64,000 nucleotides of DNA from Bacillota bacterium (GTDB taxonomy: Bacteria; Bacillota; UBA4882; UBA8346). Below the pieces are notes generated by a model, which worked only from the letters and a program-made list of their open reading frames with translations, searched no databases and had not been told where the DNA came from. Below, piece by piece: positions 45,895-55,200 of the stretch (position 1 is the first letter of the stretch; every line of letters begins with the position of its first letter). The position numbers were made by a program, and so were the translations under genes. Location: the NCBI GenBank assembly GCA_023435225.1, contig JAEYRX010000012.1, positions 62,001 to 126,000 of the forward strand, written 5' to 3'.

Positions 45895-46113
45895 ATGGAT
45901 AAAAAAGTTATGTGTAAAACATTAACGGAAGAAGCAAAAACAAACAGTTCCGGATTACAACTTAACGAAAATGAACTTAAAAATGTTTTCTTCGGAATCG
46001 TTTCTTACAAACCGGCCACCCCAATCAAGCGGGTAGTACATTAAATTATCCAAGGACGGCTGATTGCCTACCGTATTGGAGCGCTTTTTCATTTGGGTGA
46101 CCGACTTTTGTAA
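45895..46113 (+). pseudogene. small ORF with in-frame TAA
   Basis: ATG 45895 (GGAG directly before it; ATG 45910 also possible) opens a frame reading LTEEAKTNSSGLQLNENELKNVFFG then IVSYKPATPIKRVVH, where TAA stops it at 46042. The same frame continues IIQGRLIAYRIGALFHLGDRLL to TAA at 46111. Reading through gives a 72-residue protein that looks coherent, so this is probably a small gene with a nonsense mutation or a remnant. No family recognised. It lies upstream of the sensor kinase. The other parts of the 45.45-46.27 kb gap show no gene. Confidence 0.4.
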
Positions 46114-46265
46114 TATTAAGAATGAAACTGTTTAAAAATTAGCTTTATTCTATGTTACATAATGATATAATAATAAGCAAAATCTAACAAAATTCGGGGA
46201 AAAGTTATTCAATGTAACAACATATTTTAAAATGTAAACATATCAATGTGACTCAGGTGGTTTAG

Positions 46266-48710
46266 ATGAAACTGATCTTATCCATTATCAACTGGTTTTC
46301 CCTTCCAGCGTCATATCCCGTTGATGATGTTTGGTTTTACATAGTGGTGGGGGTAATTATTGAGGCGCTAGCAGTATATCTTTGGCCATGCCGAAAAATG
46401 CGGGGTGGTCTGATGGCGGTGATCAGCCTCTTCATTGCCGCCTTATGGGTTTTCGTTCCGGTGTTTATCGCCGTAAGCCCGGGATTGCCGGCGAAGTTAT
46501 TCTGGTTGAAGGTCCAGCAGCTTAGCCTGATTCCGATGACGACAACCTGGATGATGATGATGATTGAAATCACAGGCTGGAACCGCTTGCCCATCCGCAC
46601 TGTTCACACTGTTTTAATAGCAATCATGGGCTTCTTTTGGCTGGCAGTGTTGACCAATGATTGGCATGCTTTATTTTGGGCTGACGCTGTTTGGGATGGC
46701 ACCGGCATGAGGTTTGTGCGTGGGCCGATTTTTTGGACCAGCCTTGGTTATGATTATCTGCAGACCGCGTTAATGATACCTTTAAGTGTTAACTGGATAT
46801 TTCGTTCCTCGGGACTACGGCGCTGGCAATCAGTGGTATTGGCGGTTTCCCCAATATTTATTTTTATTGCCAGTATAATATGGCATCTTGATCAAAAGTT
46901 TCTTTCTCTTCCTCCGTTGCCGATGGGAGTTTTATTGACAAGTATTACCGCGTTCTGGGGCTTTTCCCGTTTCCGCCTGTTCAATCTGGTCCCTCAAGCG
47001 CAAGCCACGGTCTCTCGTAACCTTGGCGATGGTCTAATCATTATTGATAATCAGGACTATATCGTGGAAATCAATCCGGTCGCTCAAAAAATGTGTAATA
47101 TGCTCAATTTAAAACTGTTGGATGGCAATTTTCAACAGATCTTTGCGGGGCTGCCTCTTTTATGTGAGTTAGGATCCAGCCGGGAAACAAAGACGGTTGA
47201 GGGTTTTTTGGATGGAAGCGGCCGCTGTTATCAACTTTACGTTACCCAGATATTTGATGGTTGGAAGCGTTTCCTGGGAAAGATCATTCTCTTGAAAGAT
47301 ATCACCGAAGCAAAACAAGCCCAAACACAACTGGTAGAGCAACAAAAAACCTTATCAATTATGGAAGAACGGGACCGGCTGGCCCGGGAACTTCACGACA
47401 GTCTGGGACAGGTTATGGGCTATTAGAATATCCGGATTCAGGCGATCCGGGACCAACTTGCCGAAGGTAAGCCGGCCGAAGCCGATAGCAACTTGGTCCA
47501 CCTTTCCCAAGTGTTGGAGGAGACCAATGCCGAGATTCGGGAGTTTATTTACGGGATCAAGACCAGTCTGCTTTTTAAAGACGGTTTTTTTAAAACCTTG
47601 GAACAGTATGCCGCCCGTTTTACCGGGGATTTTGGAATCAAGATTACTATAACCAATCCGGATAGCCTGGTCGATAATGACTTGGCCCTCCCTGTGCAGG
47701 CGCAATTGTTCAGGATTATACAAGAGATTTTTGCCAATGTCCGTAAACACGCCCATGCTGAACAAATTACGGTGAATTTACAAAAAAACGAACGAAATAT
47801 CTCTATCAGTGTTGGCGACGACGGCGTTGGTTTTAATCCAAACGGGGTCTCCCCGGCGGGTAAACATTTTGGTCTGGGGATTATGCAGGAACGTGCGGCT
47901 TATGTGGGAGGAAATATTCAAATAAATTCGGATCCGGGGAAGGGCACGGAAGTGAGGATTATCATCCCCTCCCGGGTCGATTATCACGCGAGAGTTTCTC
48001 AATCCTTTGCCATCGGGACTAGTGTACTGAAAGAAGGGGAAACGCAGCCGGTCAGGGTGTTGTTGGTTGATGATCATGCCCTGTTTTTGGATGGTTTAAA
48101 AAACTTATTAAGTTCCAAAGGTTTTCAGGTTGTGGCCACCGCAAAAAACGGTTGGGAGGGGCTGGAGAAAGCCCGTATTTACCGACCCGATCTGATTTTA
48201 ATGGATATCATGATGCCGGATTGCGATGGTTTGATGGCTACGCGTTTAATCAAGGCTGAATTTCCGCAAACTAAGATCGCAATCTTAACAATGTCGGACC
48301 GGGAAAAGGATTTGTTCAAAGCCATTAAAGGCGGTGCTTCGGGATACTTATTAAAAGGGCTTGGGGCGGAAGCTATCCTGGAAGCAATTAACGGGATTAT
48401 TGCCGGCCAATCAACCCTTTCCGAAGATCTTGCCGCCCGGGTTTTGGAAGAGTTCAGGATTGAAAATGAAGCAACCAGGGCCGAGACCGAAGTTGCAGCC
48501 GCTAAAACCGTCCCCGATCTTACGCCCCGGCAGGCTCAGGTCTTAACTTTGGTGGCCCAAGGCTGGACCTACCGGGAAATTGGTAAGAAATTGTTTTTAA
48601 GTGAGAGTACTGTTAAATTTCATATGCGGGAGATTTTGGACAAGTTGCATTTGAAAAAACGTTCCGAGGTAGAGGCTTATCTTAAAAAGACGGGCTTGAC
48701 CGAAGTATGA
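46266..48710 (+). pseudogene. 7TM-PAS-histidine kinase fused to NarL-type response regulator, in-frame TAG
   Basis: The frame holds a whole two-component pathway in one chain. It has an N-terminal 7-helix membrane sensor (about 1-235), a PAS-like region (255-355) and a HisKA_3 box with His377 in RELHDSLG. An HATPase domain (DDGVGFNPNG, GKGTEVRI) follows, then a receiver from about residue 599 (LLVDDH) with Asp in LILMDIMMPD near 645, and a LuxR/NarL HTH (LTPRQAQVLTLVAQGWTYREIGKKLFLSESTVKFHM). A TAG at 47424-47426 follows GQVMGY, ten residues after the phospho-accepting His. The downstream part could restart at TTG 47493. One base change (TTG to TAG) explains it, since Leu fits there. Confidence 0.82.
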
Positions 48711-48730
48711 TGTGGGCAATTCAAACTGAA

Positions 48731-48770
48731 TAACTATACTTTTTTTTTTAAAAGTATAGTTATATTTTTG
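48731..48770 (+). terminator. rho-independent terminator
   Basis: TAACTATACTTTT pairs with AAAAGTATAGTTA, followed by TTTTTG, 20 bases after the kinase-regulator gene. Confidence 0.88.
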
Positions 48771-48828
48771 TGATATTTTTGCTATATTAATGGAGTTTTG
48801 TAGGCGGATAAAGAAATCATATAACTCC

Positions 48829-48957
48829 CTGAATTGAGGGATTTTCACAATTAAGAATTTTGACATTCAGTAACAATATTGATAGCCATATCTGGGTAGT
48901 TCACTATATATTGTAACTGAAATTAAATTAATGTAATTATGAAACTCCCTTAATTAA
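48829..48957. repeat. MITE-like inverted-repeat element, full copy
   Basis: Arms of about 57 bp pair imperfectly around the centre CCATATCTGGGTAGTTC. The left arm runs through GAGGGATTTTCACAATTAAG and the right arm ends GTAATTATGAAACTCCCTTA. The copy at 55201-55326 is the same element inverted. It ends 15 bases before the MalT-like gene start, so it probably supplies or alters that gene's upstream region. Confidence 0.8.
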
Positions 48958-48971
48958 GAAAGATTATTCTA

Positions 48972-51446
48972 ATGAAACATTTAATTTTAAAACGAAAACG
49001 TATCAACGAGCAACTTAATAACATATTTGATTACCGGCTAACCTTGGTAATAGCAGCCATGGGCTACGGCAAAACCACGGCGGTGAAGGACTTTCTGGAT
49101 GAAGCGAAGGTCAAGTATTTCTGGCTTTCAGTTGAAAGTGACGAAAACTCCGCCCAGCATATTTGGAATGGCCTTACGAGACAGTTGGCCAAGCACGAAC
49201 CCGAGTTCGGGAACCAACTTAATGCCTTAGGTTTTCCCGTGGACTCCCCTCAAAGGGACCGGGTAATCAATATCATTTCCGATTATGCCTGTACCGCTAA
49301 AACCGTATTGGTAATCGACGATTATCATTTTGCCAATTCGCCGGAACTGGACCGGTTGCTGGAAAGAATAGTCTGGGCGGATATTAATGGGTTGCACTTA
49401 ATCCTCATCTCCAGGACCAAACCGGAAATGAGGATGGAAGAATTAAAGCTTAAACAATATTGTTACCAGGTTAATAGTGAATTGTTTGAGTTGTCGATTA
49501 ATGAAATCAAAGCGTATTTCAGATTATTTGGACAGGAAATCTCCGATGATATCTCCCGGCAGGTCCATCAAATTACCGAGGGTTGGATCACGGCCGTCTA
49601 TCTGATCAGCCAACGATATTGCGAGATCGGCAGTTTGGAGCCGGGGCGGAGTATTGAAAGTCTGATTGAAGCAGCTATTTTTTCCCATTATAAACCTGAG
49701 GAAATCCGGCTGTTGCTTTCTTTAAGTATTTTTGACAGCTTCTCACCCCAGCAGGCTGTTTATATAACAGAAGATGCGACAGCCATCAAAATCATGCAGC
49801 GACTAAGCAACGACAATTCATTGATCCGTTACGACGAACGAACTGATATCTATAAAATTCATCATATTTTAAAAGGTTATTTGCGGAAAGTATCGGCTGA
49901 ACGGCTGAACGACTTAGAATTCCAAAAATTATACAAGCGTATGGGTGAGTGGCATATTCAAAATGGGGATGTACTATTGGGCCTGAAATCATTTTTAAAG
50001 GCCGGAGAATATGACCTTATTTTAATAGAATTTGAAAAAGCCGGGATTACTAAAGTCATCGACAGAGATCCACCAACAATCGTAGCGTTGTTTGAGCAAA
50101 TACCCATTGAAGTCAAATACCGTCATCCCATCGGATATCTGACTTATGCCGATTTCTATCTGACGGATGTGGACTGGGAGGGCGGCGCCGGACTCCTGAC
50201 CGAGATTGAGGAGTATTACCGGGACAACGGCGCCGTGCTGCCGGGGTTAAAAAGACGTATCGACGGCGAGATCGAACTTTGCCGAAGCTTTCTTCAATTT
50301 AACGATATCCATAAGATGCAGGCTTGTCAATTGAATGCCCATAAAATGCTGGACGGGAGATCCGCCATCGCTAACAAGGAAATGCTCTTTTCTTACTGCT
50401 CACCCCACTTCCTCTACGTTTATCACAAGGAAAAAGGGGGGCTTCATGGGCTTATGGAATGCGCCGGCAGCGTTTTTAATTGTTATCGTGAGTTATCGGG
50501 CGGTTGCGGCGCGGGCGTCGAGCATCTGGCGCGGGCGGAGTATCTCCTCGAGACCAGTGATGTTACCAAGGTGGAGTCTTATGCATACAAGACCGTCTAT
50601 AAGGCGGAGACAATGGAGCAGGTATTGATCATCATCTGCGCCGATTTGACCTTGGCCAGGGCGTACGCGGCCCAGGGCCGATTCGCGGAGGCCATGGAGA
50701 TCATAGACACCCTGGCCGCCCAGACCACGGGCTATGATAACCCCATTTTCAACAGCATTGTGGATATGTGCGCCGGCTACCTCGGTGGTATCCTTAACGA
50801 GCCGGGAAGTTTCGCTCACTGGCTTAGCTCCGGCGACCTTAACCAGTGCAAATTGCTGTATCCGGGAATGGCGTTCAGTTACATCATCCACGCCAAGGCG
50901 ATATTGCTGGCGCAGAACTATGCAAAACTGGAAGCGCTCTGCGAGGAGATGTGTCGGCTCTTTGATACGTTCAACAACCTCTTCGGCTATCTGCACGCCC
51001 ATATTTTGGACGCTGCTGCCAAGTATAGGCTCTACGGTTTGGAGGAAGCTAAGGCGGCTATGGAGCCGGCTTTGAATATCGGGAGGGCTGATGGGATAGT
51101 TATGCCATTTGCCGAATACGGGATTTATATCCTGGATATTTTGAAGGAATTGCAAGCGGAGTCTGGAGATGATGACTATTTGGACCGTTTGATAAGGGAA
51201 ACATCCCGTTACTCTGCAAATTTGAAACTTTTTAAAGACCAAAAAACAGCCGCCGGAGAGCTAACCGAACGCGAACGGGAAATCCTGCGACTGATGGTCC
51301 AGGGCCAAACCAACCGGGAAATTGCCGCCGGGCTTTATATCGCTGAGATTACAGTCAGGAAAAACATCACTTCCATCTACCGGAAATTAGAGGTGGATGG
51401 ACGGGCCATGGCAGTGAAAAAGGCGGTGGAGACAAAGCTGGTCTAA
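48972..51446 (+). CDS. MalT-like large LuxR-family (LAL) regulator
   Basis: An 824-residue STAND-type regulator. The N-terminal ATPase has Walker A AAMGYGKTT (28-36) and Walker B VLVIDDYH (about 115). A long helical TPR-like sensor region (about 330-745) follows, and the C-terminal LuxR HTH is ELTEREREILRLMVQGQTNREIAAGLYIAEITVRKN. Such proteins respond to a small inducer by oligomerising on DNA. No clear ribosome site precedes the ATG, which follows the MITE-like element by 15 bases. The stretch from about 50.2 to 51.1 kb is visibly richer in G and C than the ends of the gene. Confidence 0.9.
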   Translation: MKHLILKRKRINEQLNNIFDYRLTLVIAAMGYGKTTAVKDFLDEAKVKYFWLSVESDENSAQHIWNGLTRQLAKHEPEFGNQLNALGFPVDSPQRDRVINIISDYACTAKTVLVIDDYHFANSPELDRLLERIVWADINGLHLILISRTKPEMRMEELKLKQYCYQVNSELFELSINEIKAYFRLFGQEISDDISRQVHQITEGWITAVYLISQRYCEIGSLEPGRSIESLIEAAIFSHYKPEEIRLLLSLSIFDSFSPQQAVYITEDATAIKIMQRLSNDNSLIRYDERTDIYKIHHILKGYLRKVSAERLNDLEFQKLYKRMGEWHIQNGDVLLGLKSFLKAGEYDLILIEFEKAGITKVIDRDPPTIVALFEQIPIEVKYRHPIGYLTYADFYLTDVDWEGGAGLLTEIEEYYRDNGAVLPGLKRRIDGEIELCRSFLQFNDIHKMQACQLNAHKMLDGRSAIANKEMLFSYCSPHFLYVYHKEKGGLHGLMECAGSVFNCYRELSGGCGAGVEHLARAEYLLETSDVTKVESYAYKTVYKAETMEQVLIIICADLTLARAYAAQGRFAEAMEIIDTLAAQTTGYDNPIFNSIVDMCAGYLGGILNEPGSFAHWLSSGDLNQCKLLYPGMAFSYIIHAKAILLAQNYAKLEALCEEMCRLFDTFNNLFGYLHAHILDAAAKYRLYGLEEAKAAMEPALNIGRADGIVMPFAEYGIYILDILKELQAESGDDDYLDRLIRETSRYSANLKLFKDQKTAAGELTEREREILRLMVQGQTNREIAAGLYIAEITVRKNITSIYRKLEVDGRAMAVKKAVETKLV

Positions 51447-51582
51447 CACCACCAACTATTCCTGGCTCTAACAAGAGTTTTGGGTTGCAAATATTGGGCC
51501 GGATTTATCTGTAACCCGGCCCTGCAATCGCTATTCTCCTTTTATATTTTCTCTTTGATTTATTCACTCTGCTCCATTGATC

Positions 51583-52332
51583 CTAAAACTTATACTTTAC
51601 TCCGATTGTGGCTCCACTTAGATTTATATCAAGTTTATCTTTATAAACATTATCACTAAATTTACCCGAAAATTGATAATCACGATAACCTAAGGTCAGA
51701 GCCCAATTATCAGTAATGAAATAATTGAATTTAAGTTTATATTCCTTTGCGGTAAGATCATCTGTATAATTACCATTATAAATATATGAGCCTAACAAAG
51801 AAGATGCGATTGTCCCTTGGATAGAGACTTTATCTGAAAAATTGCAGACCAGATCAGCCCCGAACATATTACCGCTTAGATTTGAAACTGGCCCAAAACC
51901 ATCGGTGGGTTTTTTCATATCTATGTTAAGAGCTGACATGATAACATCCAATTTAAATGAATTTAGATCGATAACCCGATATCCGCCTTTTATTTCAGAA
52001 AGGGTATAATCACATTTGCCTATTTTAGTATTACTTCCGCCTTTAATTGTTTTTTCGAGATCATTAGTGTTAACTTGGCCATATTCTAAGGCGAGTTGAA
52101 ATTGATTATTCATCTGGGACTCTAAACCCAAGATAACACCTGAAAGATTTGCCTCGCGTTTAATGTATGTGTCTGGTGATGAAAAATAATCTTGATCTTC
52201 ATTACTATTATACTTTCCTGTGAACGCATCCAAATAAACCGTGGTCGCCGTAGAAGATTCCGCTGCCCAAGCCACTGCCGTGAGTCCAAACACCAGACAA
52301 CTTAACAATATTATTATCATTAATTTCTTCAT
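51583..52332 (-). CDS. outer-membrane beta-barrel protein, paralogue 1
   Basis: A 249-residue exported protein. Signal peptide (MKKLMIIILLSCLVFGLTAV, cut after AWA). Then about ten amphipathic strands with the motifs GVILGLESQMNNQFQLALEYGQV, GGYRVIDLNSFKLDVIMS, NWALTLGYRDYQFSGKF and a terminal GVKYKF. The last Phe fits BAM recognition. ATG 52332 lies six bases after GAGGTG; the GTG at 52341 overlaps that site. It is the second of two tandem paralogues on this strand. Confidence 0.82.
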   Translation of the reverse strand: MKKLMIIILLSCLVFGLTAVAWAAESSTATTVYLDAFTGKYNSNEDQDYFSSPDTYIKREANLSGVILGLESQMNNQFQLALEYGQVNTNDLEKTIKGGSNTKIGKCDYTLSEIKGGYRVIDLNSFKLDVIMSALNIDMKKPTDGFGPVSNLSGNMFGADLVCNFSDKVSIQGTIASSLLGSYIYNGNYTDDLTAKEYKLKFNYFITDNWALTLGYRDYQFSGKFSDNVYKDKLDINLSGATIGVKYKF

Positions 52333-52378
52333 ATCATTCACCTCATTTTGATATTGCTATCTTACGCCGCTATTGATC

Positions 52379-53266
52379 CTAAAACATCAATTTTACGCCG
52401 ATGCTAGTACCACTTAGAGTTCCATCCATTTTATCATCAACTGTTGAATAAATAGTTTTACCCGAAAATTGGTAGTAACGGTAACCTAGGGTCAGAGCCC
52501 AATTATCAGTAACAAAATAATTGAATTTAATTTTATATTCATTGATGGCAGCTTCATCTTCGGCTTGTCTATTTTGAAAATTAGACACGGAAGCTCCTAA
52601 TAAAGAAGATGCGACCGTACATTGCAAGGCGGCTTTTTCTGAAAAATGGTAGACCAGATCAGCCCCTAACATGTTGCCGCTCATATTGCTTCGTTGTGTC
52701 AAAATATTACCGGATGAATTGAATACATATTCTGTTTCGTAATTTATGTTAAGGACTGACATGATCACGTCCAGCTTAAATGAATCATAATCAACAACCC
52801 GATACCCGCCTTTGGCCTCAAAAAGGGTTAAATCATAGTCTTTTAAAGCATAATATTTCCAACTACCACTAGCTGTTGAATTGATATCATTAACACTTAC
52901 TTGCCCATATTCCAGGCCAAATTTAAATCGGTTATTGACCGGGGACTCCAAGCCGAAAATAGTTCCCGAAAGTTTGCCATCGAATTTTGCCGAAGTAGTT
53001 TGCATATCTTCATTTTCATTATAATTACCCGATAACGTATCCAAATAAATCGTTGTTTTTTCCGAAGTTTTAGTCGGTGTCGGAGTTGGGGTCGGACTCG
53101 GAGTCGGACTCGGAGTCGGGGTAGGTGTCGGAGTTGGCGTTGGATTTTTGGTCCTGGTTTTCGTCGGAGTAGGGGTCGGTTTTTTGGTCGTGGTCGCAGC
53201 CGTTGCCGTCATCGCGAATCCCAATACCATAGAAACCAAGAAAATCATTGTCATTAATTTCTTCAT
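52379..53266 (-). CDS. outer-membrane beta-barrel protein, paralogue 2, with Thr-Pro linker
   Basis: A 295-residue paralogue of the next gene, sharing the barrel motifs (GTIFGLESPVNNRFKFGLEYGQVSVND, GGYRVVDYDSFKLDVIMSVL, NWALTLGYRYYQFSGK, end GVKLMF). Between the signal peptide and the barrel it carries about 45 residues of TP/SP repeats encoded by GGAGTCGG-type tandem DNA. This makes a proline-rich exposed or periplasmic linker that the paralogue lacks. ATG 53266 follows GAGGTG. The palindrome TATCGTATGCGATA lies about 91 bases upstream. Confidence 0.82.
   Translation of the reverse strand: MKKLMTMIFLVSMVLGFAMTATAATTTKKPTPTPTKTRTKNPTPTPTPTPTPSPTPSPTPTPTPTKTSEKTTIYLDTLSGNYNENEDMQTTSAKFDGKLSGTIFGLESPVNNRFKFGLEYGQVSVNDINSTASGSWKYYALKDYDLTLFEAKGGYRVVDYDSFKLDVIMSVLNINYETEYVFNSSGNILTQRSNMSGNMLGADLVYHFSEKAALQCTVASSLLGASVSNFQNRQAEDEAAINEYKIKFNYFVTDNWALTLGYRYYQFSGKTIYSTVDDKMDGTLSGTSIGVKLMF
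53050..53190 (-). repeat. TP/SP-encoding tandem repeat
   Basis: Short GGAGTCGG / GGGGTCGG units repeat on the plus strand and encode alternating Thr-Pro and Ser-Pro on the minus strand inside the barrel gene. Unit number may vary. Confidence 0.8.
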
Positions 53267-53356
53267 CGTATTCACCTCAATTTAAAATAGATATAACTTA
53301 TCTCCATTAATCAACTGCCAAATAAGATTATAGTTTAATTTTGAAATAATTTAAAT

Positions 53357-53370
53357 TATCGCATACGATA
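53357..53370 (-). promoter_or_regulatory. palindrome element, copy F (no hairpin)
   Basis: On the minus strand AAAAATG-TATCGTATGCGATA-ATTTAAATT matches the left part of the other copies. TATAAT follows at the same distance as TATGAT in copy D. The AAAACTCTG arms are missing. It lies about 91 bases upstream of the barrel gene start. Confidence 0.65.
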
Positions 53371-53407
53371 CATTTTTGAAAAAAGTTGCTTCAGTCTTTA
53401 AAAGACG

Positions 53408-53641
53408 GACAATTTTGAGTCTTCATCATTCGACTTTGGAGCTACATCCCCCGGTTTTGGTGTTACATCAATCGACAATGGTGTTACATCAGAGAAAGTT
53501 GGTGCTACATCGGACAATTTTGAGTCTTCATCATCCGACTTTGGGGCTACATCGTCTGATTTTGGTGTTACATCAATCGATAATGGTGCTACATCAGAGA
53601 ACGTCGGTGCTACATCGATCAAACCTGGTTCAGCATCACCC
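53408..53641 (+). repeat. 21-bp tandem repeat encoding 7-residue units
   Basis: About eleven units of GGTGYTACATCRNNNRANNNT read in frame as G(V/A)TSxxx. Five units form a block of 105 bp that is repeated once with few changes. Confidence 0.85.
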
Positions 53642-53916
53642 GTCCGGGAATTGTCGAAGCTGATTCGGCAACAATCGCGGGAAGTTTTAAAAGTATATTA
53701 CAGTCAGCCCAATATTCCGAAGCGAATGGCAGAGATTGTCCAGGCCCTTGGAGAACATAAAAAGCTATCAGTCGCCCAGCTGCGGAGGATTACCGGCGCA
53801 TCCGGAATATACTCGGACGGGATATTCAAATCCTCAAACGTTTGGGATGGCTCAAATTTCACGGCAGCCGCAAAAACGGGTATTATATACCGACAGCTTC
53901 TTTTCCGGGGGTATAG
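53408..53916 (+). pseudogene. C-terminal remnant of heptad-repeat plus winged-helix protein
   Basis: Behind the seven-residue repeats the frame reads ELSKLIRQQSREVLKVYYSQ, MAEIVQALGEHKKLSVAQLRRITGAS. It then shifts by one base near 53805 and continues NILGRDIQILKRLGWLKFHG, KNGYYIPT to TAG at 53914. This is a winged-helix tail. The arrangement resembles AlbA_2/AAA-type ATP-binding regulators that carry tandem heptads before a winged helix, but the ATPase part is absent. It is fused to the remnant of a surface protein. Confidence 0.55.
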
Positions 53917-53917
53917 A

Positions 53918-54643
53918 ACTCAACCCCAGCGTAGTACAAACCGGCTTAACCCTGACCTTCAGCGCTGATCCGAAAACTTTGTCAATAGACAATATCACCG
54001 TAACCGGAGCCACAAAAGGGGCTTTATCCAGCGAAGGAGCTACGAGAAGACTGGTAATTTCAAATATTACAGTCGCAAACGGGGCAACAGTTTCTGTCTC
54101 CATAACAAGCCCTGCCGGATACTCAATAACAGGTACGCCGCAGACCGCGGTTGTGTATAAATTGCTTACACAATACATTGTTAATTATGATAAAGATCCT
54201 GCAACACGAGTTGGCGGTGGTTCAGATGCACATGTAGAATATCTAGTTTATTTTAATAACGCTAAAATTTCCTCATATATCGGAGGTCAAGTCGTTGGAG
54301 TCCGGATTTATAATCCGGAGACGGATTGGACTTTTACAGTCAAAGTTTACGGTAATGATTCTTCAACAGCACCTGGAGACAATCTTTACAGTCAGGACAG
54401 TATTGTAACCAATAAAGCCTGGAATGATATAATGTTGACTACCCCTATTAATATTGATTCAAGCACAGAGATTTGGGCGGGTATGATGTAGTTCAGACTA
54501 GTGCATGGCCTATTTCCCACGATAATACTGGTTATACTGACAAAATCAATGGAGTCGATTTTATGTGGAGTACTATTAGAGAACAATTTGAGGCTTGCGG
54601 GCTTCCAGGTAATCTTAATATCCGATTAATAATTAAAAAATAA
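53918..54643 (+). pseudogene. surface protein remnant, frameshifted
   Basis: Without a start or signal peptide, the frame carries the same beta module as the lipoprotein at 56878 (SIDNITVTGATKGALSSEGA, ANGATVSVSITSPAGYS). A second domain follows with GQVVGVRIYNPETDWTFTVKVYGNDS. It stops at 54491, but a one-base shift near 54480 continues YDVVQTSAWPISHDNTGYT ... NLNIRLIIKK to TAA 54641. The DNA of the shared module is nearly identical to 57.1-57.3 kb, which indicates recent duplication. Confidence 0.7.
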
Positions 54644-54796
54644 AAAACTTTTGATATTACTAAAAATGAATTTAAACATATTAATTCAACCTTCCCACAT
54701 CAATTATACTAGGGCATGTGTATGGAGGTTGCCTCAAAAGTAAATCGAGGCAGCACTTCGTGAATTAGATAAATTCACTTATTATTTTGTTACAAC

Positions 54797-54872
54797 AAAA
54801 ATGTATCGCATGTGATAATATGAAAGTTTGGAAAACCCTGCTATAATATTTTCCATGGCGGGGTTTTTGTTT
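54797..54872 (+). promoter_or_regulatory. palindrome-plus-hairpin element, copy B
   Basis: TATCGCATGTGATA at 54804-54817, then the stem AAAACCCTGC (54832-54841) / GCGGGGTTTT (54858-54867) with TTTGTTTT. Relative to copy A, the stem has T-A to C-G and A-T to G-type changes on both sides that keep pairing. The next intact gene is the lipoprotein at 55364. Confidence 0.82.
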
Positions 54873-54875
54873 TAA

Positions 54876-54938
54876 CCTGCATCCGGCAAGTAACCTATTA
54901 AAAAATGATAACAAACAGACTTGCCGGATCGAGGTTTA
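54876..54938. repeat. REP-like palindrome, copy 2
   Basis: CCTGCATCCGGCAAGTAACCT and CAGACTTGCCGGATC are the reverse complement of the block at 21660-21738. Confidence 0.7.
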
Positions 54939-55046
54939 ATTAAGATAAATAAAATTTCCAGAGCTTGTTTGGAAAAAACGAGAGTTTTACCGAACCCCTT
55001 GTGGGGTTGAGACAGTTTGTAGGCAACAGCCCAGGGGATAGAGATT

Positions 55047-55114
55047 TTTCAGTGACGACGAACTGATGTGGTGTACAATTTTTCAGTACCATTTTAGCAG
55101 AATTGAAGTCTTAC
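55047..55114 (+). repeat. repeated gene-end fragment, copy 1
   Basis: GATGTGGTGTACAATTTTTC through GCAGAATTGAAGTCT matches 60230-60293. The other copy could encode DVVYTFSVPFWQN before a stop, so both are likely relics of one gene's 3' end. The 54.64-55.36 kb gap holds this, copy B, the REP and a MITE-like element, but no gene. Confidence 0.65.
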
Positions 55115-55200
55115 CAGAAAACAATTGCAATCGTAAAACTTAGTGAATGGAAAGCAAGAAGATATGAAAGGAATTCAAAAAACCGTGAACATGCTTTTGT

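Noticed and set aside
45895..46044. Candidate RiPP or double-glycine-leader signal peptide (LNENELKNVFFG) upstream of the sensor kinase
   Set aside because: The same frame continues sensibly past the TAA for 22 more codons, so a broken small gene is more likely. No maturation or export genes are near.
47424..47426. TAG as a recoded sense codon (pyrrolysine)
   Set aside because: TAG ends several ordinary genes here (smpB, the small Cys protein at 3844, the permease at 10012, the AraC gene), no pyl genes are visible, and Leu fits the position by one base change.
50493..51242. 249-residue minus-strand frame inside the MalT-like gene
   Set aside because: It is open because of the locally GC-rich codons on the true strand; the plus-strand frame has domain motifs and the minus-strand frame has none.
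53376..53663. His/Leu-rich repeat protein read from 53376
   Set aside because: The same DNA in another frame gives regular G(V/A)TS heptads that run into a winged helix, so the His/Leu reading is a shadow.
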